64,000 bases of DNA from Adineta steineri (GCA_905250115.1 CAJNOI010000024.1:502058-566057), one strand, 5' to 3'; positions 1-10,802 are shown, numbered from the stretch's first letter. Notes: generated from the sequence alone by a model not told the origin. A program made the numbers and translations.

Positions 1-144
1 CAATTGTTTGATTATCTTGTAGAACAACTTCAAGTTCAATAAATAGTGTGGGTTCTAAACCTTTAACTTGATCAATATGTATACGTGTTTGTCCATGTTT
101 TGTTAAAAATAATGTTCGAGTTTTATTGATTTGTCCACGAATAC

Positions 145-875
145 GGTATCCGTCAAGAATGTCCTTTAGAAAATGTCCTGGACGAAATGTCCTACAGTTT
201 TGGTCCTTTAGAAAATGTCCGGTGTTATAAATGTCATCTCTACAAAAAGTCCTTTAGAAATAGTCTTTTGACATATAGTCCTACGAGAAAATGTCCTCCA
301 TTATTAAAATGTCCTTTGGCTATAAAATAAAAAACTAGTCGGTAAGTAATGTGAATCATATATTTGTATTACTATGACGAGTTAGGCTGGGTATGGGTGT
401 GGGTGTGGATGAGGGTGGGCGGGTGTGGGTGAGAGTGGGTGGGTGTGGGTGTAGATGTGGGTGAGGGTGGGTGGATGTAGGTGAGGGTGGGTGGATGTGG
501 GTGAGGGTGGGTGGATGTGGGTGTGGGTGAGGGCGTGGGTATTGAAAGAGTAAAGTACCCACCCACACCCTTTTCTTTTCTTCTACTCATTGTATATAAA
601 AGTAAATCCTCTATTCGACTTACTTAGAACACTATGAATTTTAGTTAAATTACAGCGTCATCTATGTTTTAGATACACTTCATTCGAAATTCTCTTATTT
701 AAATATAAAGGACATTTTTCAATGCCGGACCAATTCTTAGAAGACATTTTGTCCAAAGACATTTAGTTCGGGGACGTTTTCTAAAGGACAATATCTAAAG
801 AACATTTTCTGAAAGGACCAAAACTGTAGGACATTTCGTCCAGGACATTTTCTAAAGGACATTCCTGACATGATT
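145..875. mobile_element. Non-autonomous inverted-repeat transposon with 9-bp target duplication
   Basis: The element has long terminal inverted repeats built from AATGTCCTTTAGAAAATGTC-like units. The first ~55 bp inside the left end (from about 153) recur as reverse complement up to about 867, nearly identical. CACGAATAC is directly repeated at 136-144 and 876-884; removing the element and one copy restores the CYTH reading frame exactly, which proves an insertion. No transposase is encoded: the interior is a G-rich minisatellite. A 9-bp duplication with long inverted repeats suggests a Mutator-like origin, but that is inference. Confidence 0.85.
387..541 (+). repeat. G-rich telomere-like minisatellite inside the transposon
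   Basis: The tract is an irregular array of GGGTGTGGGTG and GGATGAGGGTG units, with many GGG runs that could form G-quadruplexes. A C-rich counterpart (CCCACCCACACCC) follows at about 557-570, giving a G-rich/C-rich inverted pairing. The unit resembles the TGTGGG telomere repeat I recall for bdelloids. The open frames across it (Pro/His/Thr repeats) are artefacts of the repeat. Confidence 0.7.
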
Positions 876-939
876 CACGAATACCACCCATCGATAATGA
901 TAAAACATTCTGAAAAAGACAAAAGAAAAAAGAAAGTTT

Positions 940-1461
940 TTATTTTTTTTTATCACATTGTTTTTCTAAATATTTCCATCGTTGTTTAATATTTTCATTA
1001 AGATAATATGGTTGTTTAAATGATCTTTGACTTCCTCCAAATCTTAATTGCCCTGATTCTTTTTTTCCTCCTAATCCACCTCCACATCGTCTTGGTTTCC
1101 AACCAGTAAGTTTTTTTGATGCAACATCTTCTATTAACAATAAATGTCCATTAAATTTATATTCTTTTTTTCTATCAATTTGTCCAGTAAGAAATGCATA
1201 ACCTTTCGATTCTCGTGTAACAATATCTCGAATAAGATCAATATGAGTTGCCGTAGGAAATATTTGTTTTAAATCATCTTCAGTACATGATGGTGGAATA
1301 TGTCCAATAAATAATGTTGAAGAAAAATTATTCGGAGGTTTATATTTTGATTTATAAGCACGTATTATAGCACGATCATGTGGAATTAAATCAGTTCCAT
1401 CAATAGAACCAGCCATTTGAGGATCATAAAATCCCCATTGAAAACATGTTTTTCGATACAT
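940..1461 (-). CDS. SNRNP35: U11/U12 snRNP 35 kDa protein, nested in a CYTH intron
   Basis: This 173-aa intronless gene encodes the 35K protein of the minor (U12-type) spliceosome's U11/U12 di-snRNP. The N-terminus has AGSIDGTD and PHDRA, an RRM follows (RNP2-like TLFIGHI; RDIVTRESKGYAF as RNP1 region), and the C-terminal block GGGLGGKKESGQLRFGG is diagnostic of the family. The vertebrate Arg/Asp-rich tail is missing, as expected for a compact invertebrate form. The whole gene lies inside the 578-nt intron 2 of the CYTH gene, on the same strand. Its ATG is three bases downstream of a strong acceptor (TTTTTTTTCTAG), which fits spliced-leader trans-splicing. I am confident of identity; the expression mode is inferred. 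Confidence 0.95.
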   Translation of the reverse strand: MYRKTCFQWGFYDPQMAGSIDGTDLIPHDRAIIRAYKSKYKPPNNFSSTLFIGHIPPSCTEDDLKQIFPTATHIDLIRDIVTRESKGYAFLTGQIDRKKEYKFNGHLLLIEDVASKKLTGWKPRRCGGGLGGKKESGQLRFGGSQRSFKQPYYLNENIKQRWKYLEKQCDKKK

Positions 1462-1464
1462 TAT

Positions 1465-1487
1465 CTAGAAAAAAAACATAAACTTAC
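1465..1487 (-). promoter_or_regulatory. Abutting 5' and 3' splice sites at the CYTH/SNRNP35 junction
   Basis: A consensus donor (GTAAGT, 1487-1482) is followed only 23 nt later by an acceptor (TTTTTTTTCTAG, ending 1465). The span is too short for a normal intron here (usual minimum ~45 nt). The donor therefore most likely pairs with the acceptor at 910-911 to make CYTH mRNA, while the CTAG acceptor receives a spliced leader to make SNRNP35 mRNA. Seen: both sites and spacing. Inferred: their use. Confidence 0.6.
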
Positions 1488-1812
1488 TATTAATTCATCT
1501 GGATGAGAAACAGGTGCAATTGAATATGTTGAAAGTTTAGGAGTCGATAATGATGATGTATCATTTCGTTCATAATAGATTAATTGAGCAGGAGAATCCT
1601 GAAATATTTGTTATTTCTATTACAAAATTTCATTTAATTTAAAAATCTACTTGTTCAACACGTAATTTAAGTCTACCACCAGTTGGACAATTGAAAAATG
1701 TATCACTTTGAGTCAATTGACGTGGAGGACCATCAGCAAATGGTCGAACTCGTTCAATTAAATCATTTAAATTACTATCAATACGAGCTTTTATTTCAAT
1801 ATTTCGAGGCAT

Positions 1813-2202
1813 TCTTTTATAAAATAATGGTATATATATATATATTCGAAATCAATTTAAAACGAAATATATATACTACATCATGATAGAGGTATAGTTA
1901 GTTAAGAAAAGGGTTCGCTAGTTATCACTAAAAATCGAAAACTAATTCGTGAAATTAAATATAGATATTTTTTATTATGTCTACACTTATAGGAGATCTT
2001 TTATAGGCGTACTTACTGAACCCTTTATTCAGACACAGGTGCTGTGCGTGCGCGTTAATCATGTGAATGAGTCTAAAGGAAAATAAATGCTGCCGATGAA
2101 ATTCATTTTCAATATGAATTAACTATTAAAAAAATAAATCACAATTTTTTTTCCAATAAAACAAATATATATTTATTTTTAACAAAAATTCGTTTGTCTT
2201 AA
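1813..2202. other. Intergenic, CYTH start to SMN stop
   Basis: About 390 bp of AT-rich sequence with no supported gene. It should hold the 3' UTR of SMN and the 5' region of the CYTH gene. A small GC-rich patch (GTGCGTGCGCG, near 2045) stands out but has no assigned role. Confidence 0.5.
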
Positions 2203-2811
2203 CTATTTTTTATCTTTTATTCCTTGATAAAATCCTGTATGATAACCAGCTAAATACCATGACATTAATGTTGAAGAGAGTGTATCATTGTTATCATTTG
2301 AATTTAATTCTGGAAAAGGAGGAAGAAGTGGCGCAGGTGGTTGTGGAACTGAAGTTAGTGTTTCTTGTTCATCATCGATTAATACAGATTCTTGTTGTTG
2401 TTCATCTTCTGTTCGTACTTGTAAATCTGTTAATAGATGACTTTCTTCATTTCCATAATCATCAAATAAAACCGTACATGACGAAGAGTCAATATTAATA
2501 ATTGTTGCTTTATACAAAAGTCCATCTTCAGTATATGGACATAAACATAAATCTCCAACTTTCCATGTAAGATTTTCTGAAGGTATTGAAGAATTCTCTT
2601 CTACTTCATTTGGCGAAATACTTTAACATAAATTAAAATAAAACATTCAAGTATTGTTTTCGTCTTACTCTACTTCAATTATTGGTGCTGGTTGTTGTTC
2701 GATAATTTGAAGAAGTTTATCAGATGAAATTGCTTTTGCAAAAGAACGACATAGAAAAAAATCATCAGTAATTGGATTAATTGTCTTCACAATATTACTT
2801 GAACTTGTCAT
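2203..2811 (-). CDS. SMN1: Survival motor neuron protein (SMN)
   Basis: SMN is the core of the complex that loads Sm rings onto snRNAs. Two exons (2811-2669 and 2620-2203; 48-nt intron) give 186 aa. The N-terminal ~25 residues (around DDFFLCRSFAKAI) occupy the Gemin2-binding position but are weakly conserved. The Tudor domain lies at roughly residues 65-115 (WKVGDLCLCPYTEDG, YKATIINID, FDDYGNEE). A short proline-rich linker follows, then the C-terminal YG-box oligomerisation helix (MSWYLAGYHTGFYQG). The ATG directly follows TTTTTTTAG, a likely trans-splice acceptor, placing SMN downstream of RABGGTA in an operon-like run that also includes SNRNP35, another snRNP factor. Confidence 0.95.
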
Positions 2812-2845
2812 CTAAAAAAATTAATAAACATAAAATTAATTTATT

Positions 2846-2959
2846 CTAACGCTGTTTTATACTTGTAATCATTGAATAAGTATCATATTGAACATAAAAG
2901 AAAGTTAAACTAGTTGTAGATAGTTTATTAGTACAATATAAAAATACATGATCACCATA
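2846..2959 (-). other. Unassigned exon-like open stretch between RABGGTA and SMN
   Basis: After a good acceptor (TTTTTTCGAACAG, ending 2960), an open frame of 37 codons begins YGDHVFLYCTNKLSTTSL and ends at TAG. Its composition looks coding. No donor in the RABGGTA 3' end joins it in phase. A GTATAA donor near its end would give a 49-nt intron ending just before the SMN ATG, but that splice shifts out of the SMN frame. It may be a 5' UTR exon of SMN or part of another short gene. I do not recognise it. Confidence 0.3.
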
Positions 2960-3018
2960 CTGTTCGAAAAAAGAAAAACAGAATCTGAATTAATTAGATA
3001 AAATAATAATGAAACAAA

Positions 3019-4473
3019 TTAAATTTGATCACGATAAAATGCTGCACGATCTGTATCGATATGATTTGCTAATCTTTCTAGATAATTTCTTCTTTTGTCA
3101 TCGTTAATCTTTTTTTCTTTCCATAATTGACATAACGCTAACATACACCATTTATTTTCGGATTCAATTTCATCAAGTTCTTCTAATGGTTTTATATGTT
3201 CAGTTTCAGTTATTGATTCAACACCTAATTGTTTAAATAATAACCAACGAAGATAAAACCAAGCCGCTTGATCAGAACAATCGGTATAAACAGCATTTAA
3301 TACAAGTTCCCATTCTTTTAATAAAAGATTCGAACGACGAATTGGATTATGATCAAGAAGTTTATCAAGATATTTCGAACGATAATGCCATGCAGAATAA
3401 TTTGATAAATTATTACCAATTGTTGAACGAAGAAATGTTAATTCATTATCATAAAATGTTTCGATATCCGATGATGATGAAGGACAAAGATGTTCAAGAA
3501 GATAATAACGATATGCCCAACAATGAAAATTTCGTTCATCAATTTCTATAACAAAACAAAAGACATTTTTTTGCTGAAACTTAGGACATCTAGAAACGCT
3601 ATATTATCGTGTAGTGAATGTCGTTCGAATAATTTGATTTTTTTTAACCGTTAGTCTTTACTGTGTAGGGATAAGCAACTACGAAAGAATCAGATTAATT
3701 CATCGACATGAGAGCTCGAAAACTAAACAGTACGTTGAAGACTGTATAAGAAGTTAAAAGTTATTACTAGCTATTAAAGTCGGGAACCTAAACGATGAGT
3801 ACAAGTATCTGAGTGTGGGTGAGGGTGCTGATTTAGAAAAATAACATCGATAAATTTCTGTATCCAGGTCGATTCATATTTGCCTTGGCCTTCTTTATTT
3901 TCGTCGATATTAATTTTCTGTTTTTTTTTACAAAATCAGCGCTGAAAACGGTGTGTAGTAGCTCGTTCAATTCGAAAAAAGACTTGATCGGCGAAATATC
4001 GCGTTATGTGGACAAGCCGATTTTCCATTTTATTACGCGAGTAAGTCAATGTGAAACTAACCTAAAAACTTTTGACATAATTGTAATTCATTTTGATAAA
4101 GATTTAAATCAAAATTTTCTTTTAATTGTTTTAAACACCATTGTCTTTGATTCCAACATGAATATGATTTAACATTTGATTTAAGACATAATTGTGTAAT
4201 TTGTAATTCTTTTTGTAAATATTCTTTTTGTTTATCATTATCTAATTTAAGAATGACTTCACGTCGAATATTCCAAAGTGTAAAACAATCTGGATGATTA
4301 ATCAGTGTATTTTCTGTTTGTTTTAAAAGTGCAAATAAATCTGTTAATTGACGATTATTTAATATACTTTCATATTCTGTTAAATATAATTGAAGTTTTT
4401 CAGCTCGTTCACGTTCTCGTGCAGCTTTTTGTTCAGCAGATGTTCGAATTTTAACTTGTCCGTGTACAGGCAT
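3019..4473 (-). CDS. RABGGTA: Rab geranylgeranyltransferase alpha subunit
   Basis: This subunit pairs with RABGGTB to attach geranylgeranyl groups to Rab GTPases presented by REP. Exons 4473-4062 and 3545-3019 give 312 aa. The prenyltransferase-alpha tetratricopeptide-like repeats are evident: TLWNIRREVI, SYSCWNQRQWCL, EIDERNFHCWAYR, NYSAWHYRSKYL, QAAWFYLRWLL and ESENKWCML. The protein ends DRAAFYRDQI, without the C2-like and leucine-rich domains of vertebrate forms, like the compact yeast Bet4. The ATG immediately follows TTTGTAG, a probable trans-splice acceptor, 189 bp behind the RPS14 stop. The 516-nt intron (3546-4061) is large for this region, carries a G-rich telomere-like motif at 3811-3830, and may contain an old insertion. 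Confidence 0.93.
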
Positions 4474-4662
4474 CTACAAATTAAATAACCTTACCGTTAT
4501 AAAACATGCAAAGAAAAAAAAAGAAGATGATATATATGTATTTCTTATGTCTTTCTCGTTGATGTTTATTGTTTTAGAAATAAAAATCGAAACAATAATA
4601 ATAATAAACACACAAAATATTCGAAGAATATTGTTCGGTTGTGTGTAAAATTCCGAATGATT

Positions 4663-5224
<562 letters not shown>

Positions 5225-5759
5225 ATTAGATTAATAACCAATAGAGAAAGATAATGATCTACAAAGAGAATAACTAAATAATTTAAAATTTATTGCCATA
5301 TAGTTCAATAGATAGGATGGATATCTCTGAAAAAAACATATGAAGCAAAATAAATAAGATGACTCTTACATTCATATTTATTTCCACCAATAATTGAATA
5401 ATATGAAATACATTTTTGAATTCTCTTATTTTCTATTTTAATTTTTTTTCTAAACATTTTTTTTAATTTAAAATAAAATTTTAATAATAATTAAGATGTT
5501 TTCTTAACATCATAAAGATGTCGCTACTAGTACAATTTGTTAATAAATTATTTTAATAATTTTATTTCTATAAAAATATTTCAAAGAAAATTATATTACA
5601 TATTTTTTAATAGAATTTTTTCCATGAATCTATTAGATGATTCGAATGACAAGTATTGATAGGATTGGCTTGAATCAACCAATAATCTCGGAATTAAACT
5701 GGAACAATGCCGTGCAAAAAAAACATCGATGAAGTTCATTCTTGTCTGAAGAAAAAAAA
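5225..5759. promoter_or_regulatory. Divergent promoter region between RPS14 and RFT1
   Basis: About 535 bp separate the start codons of two outward-facing genes, so promoters for both must lie here. The stretch is very AT-rich, and I see no convincing TATA box or named motif. Position is the only evidence. Confidence 0.45.
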
Positions 5760-7563
5760 ATGTCATCATCGAATGAAAATATTGTTCTATCAGCTATTGG
5801 AACTCGAACAGTATTAAATCTATTATGTAAACTATTATTTCGTTTTCTACATTTTTTTCTAAACGCCCTTATTTTTCGTCAAATTGATGGTAATATAATC
5901 GGTATTGCTAATGTTCGTCTACAATTACTTTATACAACGATATTATTTCTATCACGTGAAGCATTTCGTCGTACAGTACCAAAATTAACTGATATACGTT
6001 CAGTTCAACTTTATATTAATTTGATATGGTCAATTGTACCTGTTGGATTATCAATAATATCATTATCATTACCATTTATATTATTTATTAATACGGATAA
6101 TGCAGAAAAATATCCTTATTATTATCATGCATGTTTCTTTTATGCTTTCGCAGCATTTATTGAGATATTATCTGAACCATTTTATTTATTAGCAACAGTT
6201 ACACTTAATTATCATATTAATATATATATTGAAATGTTTGCATCAACGATAGGATTTACACTTCAAGCTTTTTTAATATATAAGAATTCGGAATCTGCAC
6301 TTTATTATTATGGTTTTGGTTATATTATCTATTCATTATTGATAACATTAAGTTATTATATATATTTTTTAACTCGTCAAAATGGTGAACGTCATCGTTT
6401 ATTTTTAATAACATCATTTAAAGATTTATTGATAAGACCAACATCTCCATATGTTGATTACAAATTATTTAGTGAAACGAAAACATTTTTTTATCAAGGT
6501 ATATGGATGAAAATATTAACGGAAGGTGAAAGATATATTATGTCAATATTTAATCTTGTTTCTTATAAAGATCAAGGAATATTTGATACAATAAATAATC
6601 TAGGTTCACTTTTACCACGTCTAATTTTTTCAACATTAGAAGAAAGTGCTTATGCATATTTTCAACAAACATTACAAAGAACAAAAACAATTAATGATGA
6701 ACATATTCAAGATGATGAAATGTTAGTAAAACCAAGAAAAGACGAACAAATTAATGAAGTACCACCATCACCAACAGGTAAAAATCAGTCATAGTAATCG
6801 TTGAGTTTGATATTTATACAGAAGACACATAAGAGTTTCTGTACGTACATTGATCCAAATCGAATGTCAATTGAATTTAAAACATACTAGATTAATTTTT
6901 TATATATTTTTAGAACAACAAACAATAAGATTAAATGCATTGACATTTTACAATTATTTACTTCGTTTTGTAATTATAACTTCACTATTAGTAATAACTT
7001 TTGGTATACCATATTCTCGATTTCTTCTTAATCTCTATGGTGGTTCAAATTTAATCGAAGGTCCCGGTCCATTACTTCTTCGTTTATATTGTATCTATAT
7101 TTTATTTCTTGCTATAAATGGTATAACTGAAGCATTCGCTCAAGCAACAATGTCAATAAAACAATTAGAAGATTATAAATATTTAATAATGAAATTTGCA
7201 GCAACCTATCTTGTTTTATTTTATATTCTAATTAAATCTATTGGTATACATGGAATAATTATAGCTAATTGTTTAAATATGTTAGCACGTATAATAACAA
7301 ATTCACTTCATATTTATCGATATTTTCATGGTATTCAATGGTCAAAACCATATCAATTTTCTTCTTCTTATTTAATTCTATTAAGTTTAACATCATTTAT
7401 TTGTTATTATAGTGAAAGTTGGTTTAGTAATTCATTTATACATTTTGGTTTTGGTTCGATTTTAGGTTTAGGAATATTATTTTTCACATGGAAAGAAGAA
7501 AAAGAAATGATTCATTATATTTATTGTATTTTACGATTAAATCGAAAAAAGAAACATTCATAG
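5760..7563 (+). CDS. RFT1: RFT1 family dolichol-oligosaccharide flippase-like protein
   Basis: RFT1 is an ER multi-pass membrane protein of the MOP flippase superfamily linked to Man5GlcNAc2-PP-dolichol in N-glycosylation. Exons 5760-6777 and 6914-7563 (136-nt intron, phase 1) give 555 aa; human is 541. The family start is clear: GTRTVLNLLCKLLFRFLHFF, then ANVRLQLLYTTILFLSREAF. About twelve hydrophobic segments follow, with the central KFAATYLVL and GIHGIIIANCLNM regions. The first in-frame ATG is taken; no acceptor precedes it, so RFT1 is probably first in a two-gene unit with the ZMYM-like gene 56 bp downstream. Confidence 0.93.
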
Positions 7564-7602
7564 AAAGATTTATTCTTTTTATTTTATATACTCTAGAGTT
7601 TT

Positions 7603-7619
7603 CTTTTTTTTTGCTTCAG
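7603..7619 (+). promoter_or_regulatory. Probable spliced-leader acceptor before the ZMYM-like gene
   Basis: A pyrimidine run ending TTTTGCTTCAG abuts the ATG at 7620, only 56 bp after the RFT1 stop, leaving no room for a separate ordinary promoter. This is what a trans-splice acceptor between two genes of a polycistronic unit looks like. Use of the site is inferred. Confidence 0.6.
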
Positions 7620-10425
7620 ATGTTATATAAAACAAGTGAAGAAAAATCTACTGAATATAATTCTACAATTGATCAAGAAAATGAAAATCAAGGTGAAATT
7701 ATTGTTTCACGAAGTAGTAGTCAATCAATACAACATCCATTACCTGATAAACGTGAAGCATTACGTTTAAATAATTTGCCATCAACAACATTATGTGCAT
7801 ATGTTAATCATAAAGTAACATTATGTAAACCAATAACACGATCAAAAGCAGTATCATGTGCACCTATTACATTTAATCGTGCAACACAAACATTATTAGA
7901 TGATGAAACACCACCTATTAGTTTATTACCAATACCAGTTGGACTTGTTACACCATTACCATTAGCATTAGGTACAACAGATTGTCCTGTACCTGTACCT
8001 GTACCAATACCAGTACCATTTCCTTTATTTTTTGTTGTTAATGACCAAAAATTTCAAGATTATGGAACATATTTACAGAAATTAAAAGAAATTATACCAA
8101 CAAATGACGAAGATATTGAATTATTAGTTTATGCACAATCACTTTTTCCAAATGATGATCTACTTGGTTTAGGAAAATTTAATCCTAAGGTAATTTTTAT
8201 CTATAGATAAATCGATCGGTAAATCTACTAGAATTTTGTCCGCTCTCGCTCTTTTCGGGCTTATAAGAGACGAATGACTACCCATTTGTTAAATGACTTG
8301 ATAGCAGGGTACGGCGGTTTCAAAAAAATGGAACCGAACCGGAACCGCGGTTCCAATTTCGGGTAATTTTTGGAACCGCTATACTCTACTTGGTAGAATA
8401 TGAAGCTGACAATCCATTTAGTTAGTCTCAATACATCACACTGCTTAGATCTTCCTCATACGGGTAGTTCCAATCGGCGTCGCAATCATTCGGAGATTGT
8501 AAAAAACAATCTTAAATAGGTCAAATGTTTCATAGTTATTAGAATTATCTGATTGATTCTTCTATTCAAATATATGAATAACAAATTTTTTTTGTTTAGA
8601 GTTCATTATTAGATGAAGTTGAAACAGAAGAAATGCATATTGTTGGTAGAACATCAAATGAAAATAATCAAATTGAACAAGAATTAACAACGGGAGATAA
8701 TGTTTTAAATAAATTAATATTTGATTTTGAAGATTTTGATTTATCAACAATGGCATTAACAAGTGGTGAACAAAATATGAATACAAATACATCTGAAAAA
8801 ATTGAATATTTAATGAGACAAGAAGATGCGAAATATATTCTTAAATGGCATTTTGGTGTAAAACTTTTTCGTGCATGGATTGAAGATAAAAATGAACCAA
8901 TAAAACAAAGATTATTTCAACGTAAGAATTGTTTTTTTTTGAGTTATTTTGTTTATCTAATTTTAATATAAAAAATAGAATATACACGTACACGAAATAT
9001 ATCATACAATGATGTGGAAAATCGTTTATCAAAACGTCTTTATCGATCTGATCCATTGTTATATCGTGCTGATGAATTAAATACAGCACTTTGTCTTTTT
9101 TTAAAAGAACGTCGAGATTTATATGATGGTGATTCAATATATTATCTTTGTTTGGGTATTCAACATTATTTACGTGAAAATCGTTCATTATCATCACAAA
9201 CAACACGTCGTTTAAATGAAGGACATTTTTATCGTACAGAATCATTATTTTTTGATCCAACATTTCTACAATTTCAATCTAAACTTCATTCAATACTTGC
9301 ACGATTCTGTCATCATCGTGATCCATCAAGACCATTATCAATGCGTGGTGCAACATCATCAAATATCGATGATCGTCCATCACGTATTGAAGAAGAATTA
9401 TTATGGGAAGCGAAACAATTAGGTGCACATACACCATGGGTTTTATTAAATACAATTTTATATTTTAATACAAAATATTTTTTTCTTAAAACTGTTAATG
9501 AACATCAAGTTTTGTCGTTTTCAAATGTTAGACGACATCATAAAAGAAATGTTGGACCACATGGAGAAGAATATGGAAAATCGGTTTATTTAAGGTTAGT
9601 TAAAATTATACTAGACAAAATCAGTCATCGTTCTAAAAGTTAAAGCTTTGTTCGAATTTGATGTATGAAGTATGAAAAACCCCAAAAGGATAAGTGCCTA
9701 TGGGCCTTCTGTCCCGAGTTATAGGCAATATACTGAAATTTTCGTATATGGCAGGGTATATAGGAATAAATCAAATGACTGTATTTTGACCCGAGATTTT
9801 GCCGACAGAGTGGTCTATTAATGACTAAAATGCCCTGAAAATTTCAGCTTAAAAGAACGCTTCCTTCTCGAGATATTCTAGTCCCATATAGACCTCTCTG
9901 TGGGCAAAATCCCAGGTCGAAATACCGTCATTCGATTTATATCTACATACTCTGCCATAGACTAAAATTTCAATATATTGCCTATAACTCAGGACAGAAC
10001 GCCTAAGGGCACTTATCCTGAGGTTCCCTCGTTAGTTTGCCTTTCCGAAATTTTTTCGCCTTTTACTATGTGTTTATTTGAATAGATATTATCCACCTAC
10101 AACAACAATCCATGGTATGGAAGAACAACAATTAATCTATGAACAAGCTGAAAATTATGATGATCCACTTCGTTGTCCAGTAAAATTATTTGAATTTTAT
10201 TTAACAAAATGTCCTGAAAGTGTTAAATGTCGACCAGATGTTTTATATTTATTACCAGAAGCAACATGTGTACCTGAATCACCACTTTGGTTTTCATCGC
10301 AACCATTACCTGCATCAACAATGGATCATATGTTAACGAGAATAAAAACTGTACGAGATGTTAATGATATTCATTTATCAATGAGTCAAACATCATTTGA
10401 TAATAATAATCAAGGACGATCTTAA
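7620..10425 (+). CDS. ZMYM2/3/4-like protein with Crypton-derived C-terminal domain
   Basis: Exons 7620-8189, 8600-8921, 8979-9594 and 10086-10425 give 615 aa. The N-terminal part has the Pro-Val repeat PVPVPVPIPVPFPLF typical of ZMYM2/3/4, preceding a low-complexity acidic linker. The C-terminal half is the domain shared by ZMYM proteins and QRICH1 (DUF3504, derived from Crypton tyrosine recombinases): DSIYYLCLGIQHYLREN, LLWEAKQLGAHTPWVLLNT, YFNTKYFFLKTVNEHQ, LRYYPP, RCPVKLFEFYLTKCPE. The MYM zinc fingers that precede this in vertebrates are absent, so it is a truncated or ancestral architecture. Human relatives work in transcriptional corepressor complexes. Introns 1 (410 nt) and 3 (491 nt) each hold inserted repeat sequence. 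Confidence 0.85.
8313..8379. repeat. GC-rich hairpin in ZMYM intron 1
   Basis: GCGGTTTCAAAAA near 8313 pairs with TTTTTGGAACCGC ending near 8379, with GGAACCGAACCGGAACCGC between. CG-rich GGAACCG units are foreign to the AT-rich surroundings and resemble ends of small DNA transposons. No target duplication was identified. Confidence 0.5.
9678..10028. mobile_element. Foldback (long inverted repeat) element in ZMYM intron 3
   Basis: About 115 bp from 9689 (GGATAAGTGCC through CTGTCC, GAGTTATAGGCAATATA, ATGGCAG, ATTTTGCC) recur as reverse complement ending near 10020. Arms are roughly 85-90% alike by eye, with ~120 bp between. It lies wholly within an intron and encodes nothing. The GC content differs from flanks. 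No clear target duplication was found, so the boundaries are approximate. Confidence 0.8.
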
Positions 10426-10802
10426 AAAAAATGTCATGATTTTCTCTCTCTTTTTTTTTCCTTTTCTTCATTGTATTATACTATTTGTTTGTCTTCGTCT
10501 CCCGTTATTAGTTTGTAAACAACACAAAGTTAGATATTGAATGTAACATGTCTTGAACTTTTGTTTTTTACATAGAGAAAAAATATTTGTTTGTTTATTG
10601 TTAAAAAAAACGACAACATTTGATTTGTCATTTTGGTTTTTGTCTCTCACTTAATTTTGTTGATCAGAAAAAGAAACAGATTGTATCTATTGTGTATCTA
10701 TATATATTAATCTTCATTTATCTTATTGATTAAACTACAAAAAAAAAAATTTCAATAGGCAAAAATGAAAATATATTTAATTGAGTTTATATATTTGTTT
10801 TC
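10426..10802. other. Intergenic, tail-to-tail
   Basis: About 380 bp between converging genes, T-rich, containing both 3' UTRs. No other feature seen. Confidence 0.5.

Larger units (their letters stand above)
1..1812 (-). pseudogene. CYTH-domain protein, exon 3 split by an insertion; runs off the left edge
   Basis: The minus strand encodes a CYTH (class IV adenylyl cyclase/thiamine triphosphatase fold) protein. Exon 1 (1812-1651) starts MPRNIEIKARI, the EIK motif of the family, and continues through DTFF and GGRLKLR. Exon 2 (1598-1488) carries LIYYER. Exon 3 (909-1) carries KTRTLFL, GQTRIHIDQVKGL and FIELEVVL. Phases are all zero, and introns are 1599-1650 and 910-1487. These blocks match the family's triphosphate tunnel strands in order. 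Exon 3 is interrupted between GGIR and GQINKT by a 731-bp element at 145-875 plus a 9-bp duplication (740 nt in all, not a multiple of three), so this copy cannot make the whole protein unless the element is spliced out. The second intron contains the SNRNP35 gene. Substrate cannot be told from sequence. The 3' end lies outside the window. Confidence 0.8.

Noticed and set aside
356-590. Open frames rich in Pro, His and Thr
   Set aside because: They are translations of the G-rich minisatellite inside the transposon; no start context or homology.
3885-4172. 95-codon plus-strand frame
   Set aside because: It overlaps RABGGTA exon 1 on the other strand and its long intron; no recognisable domain.
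5742-5759. Upstream extension of RFT1 from a TTG codon
   Set aside because: The first ATG is at 5760 and matches the expected family N-terminus.
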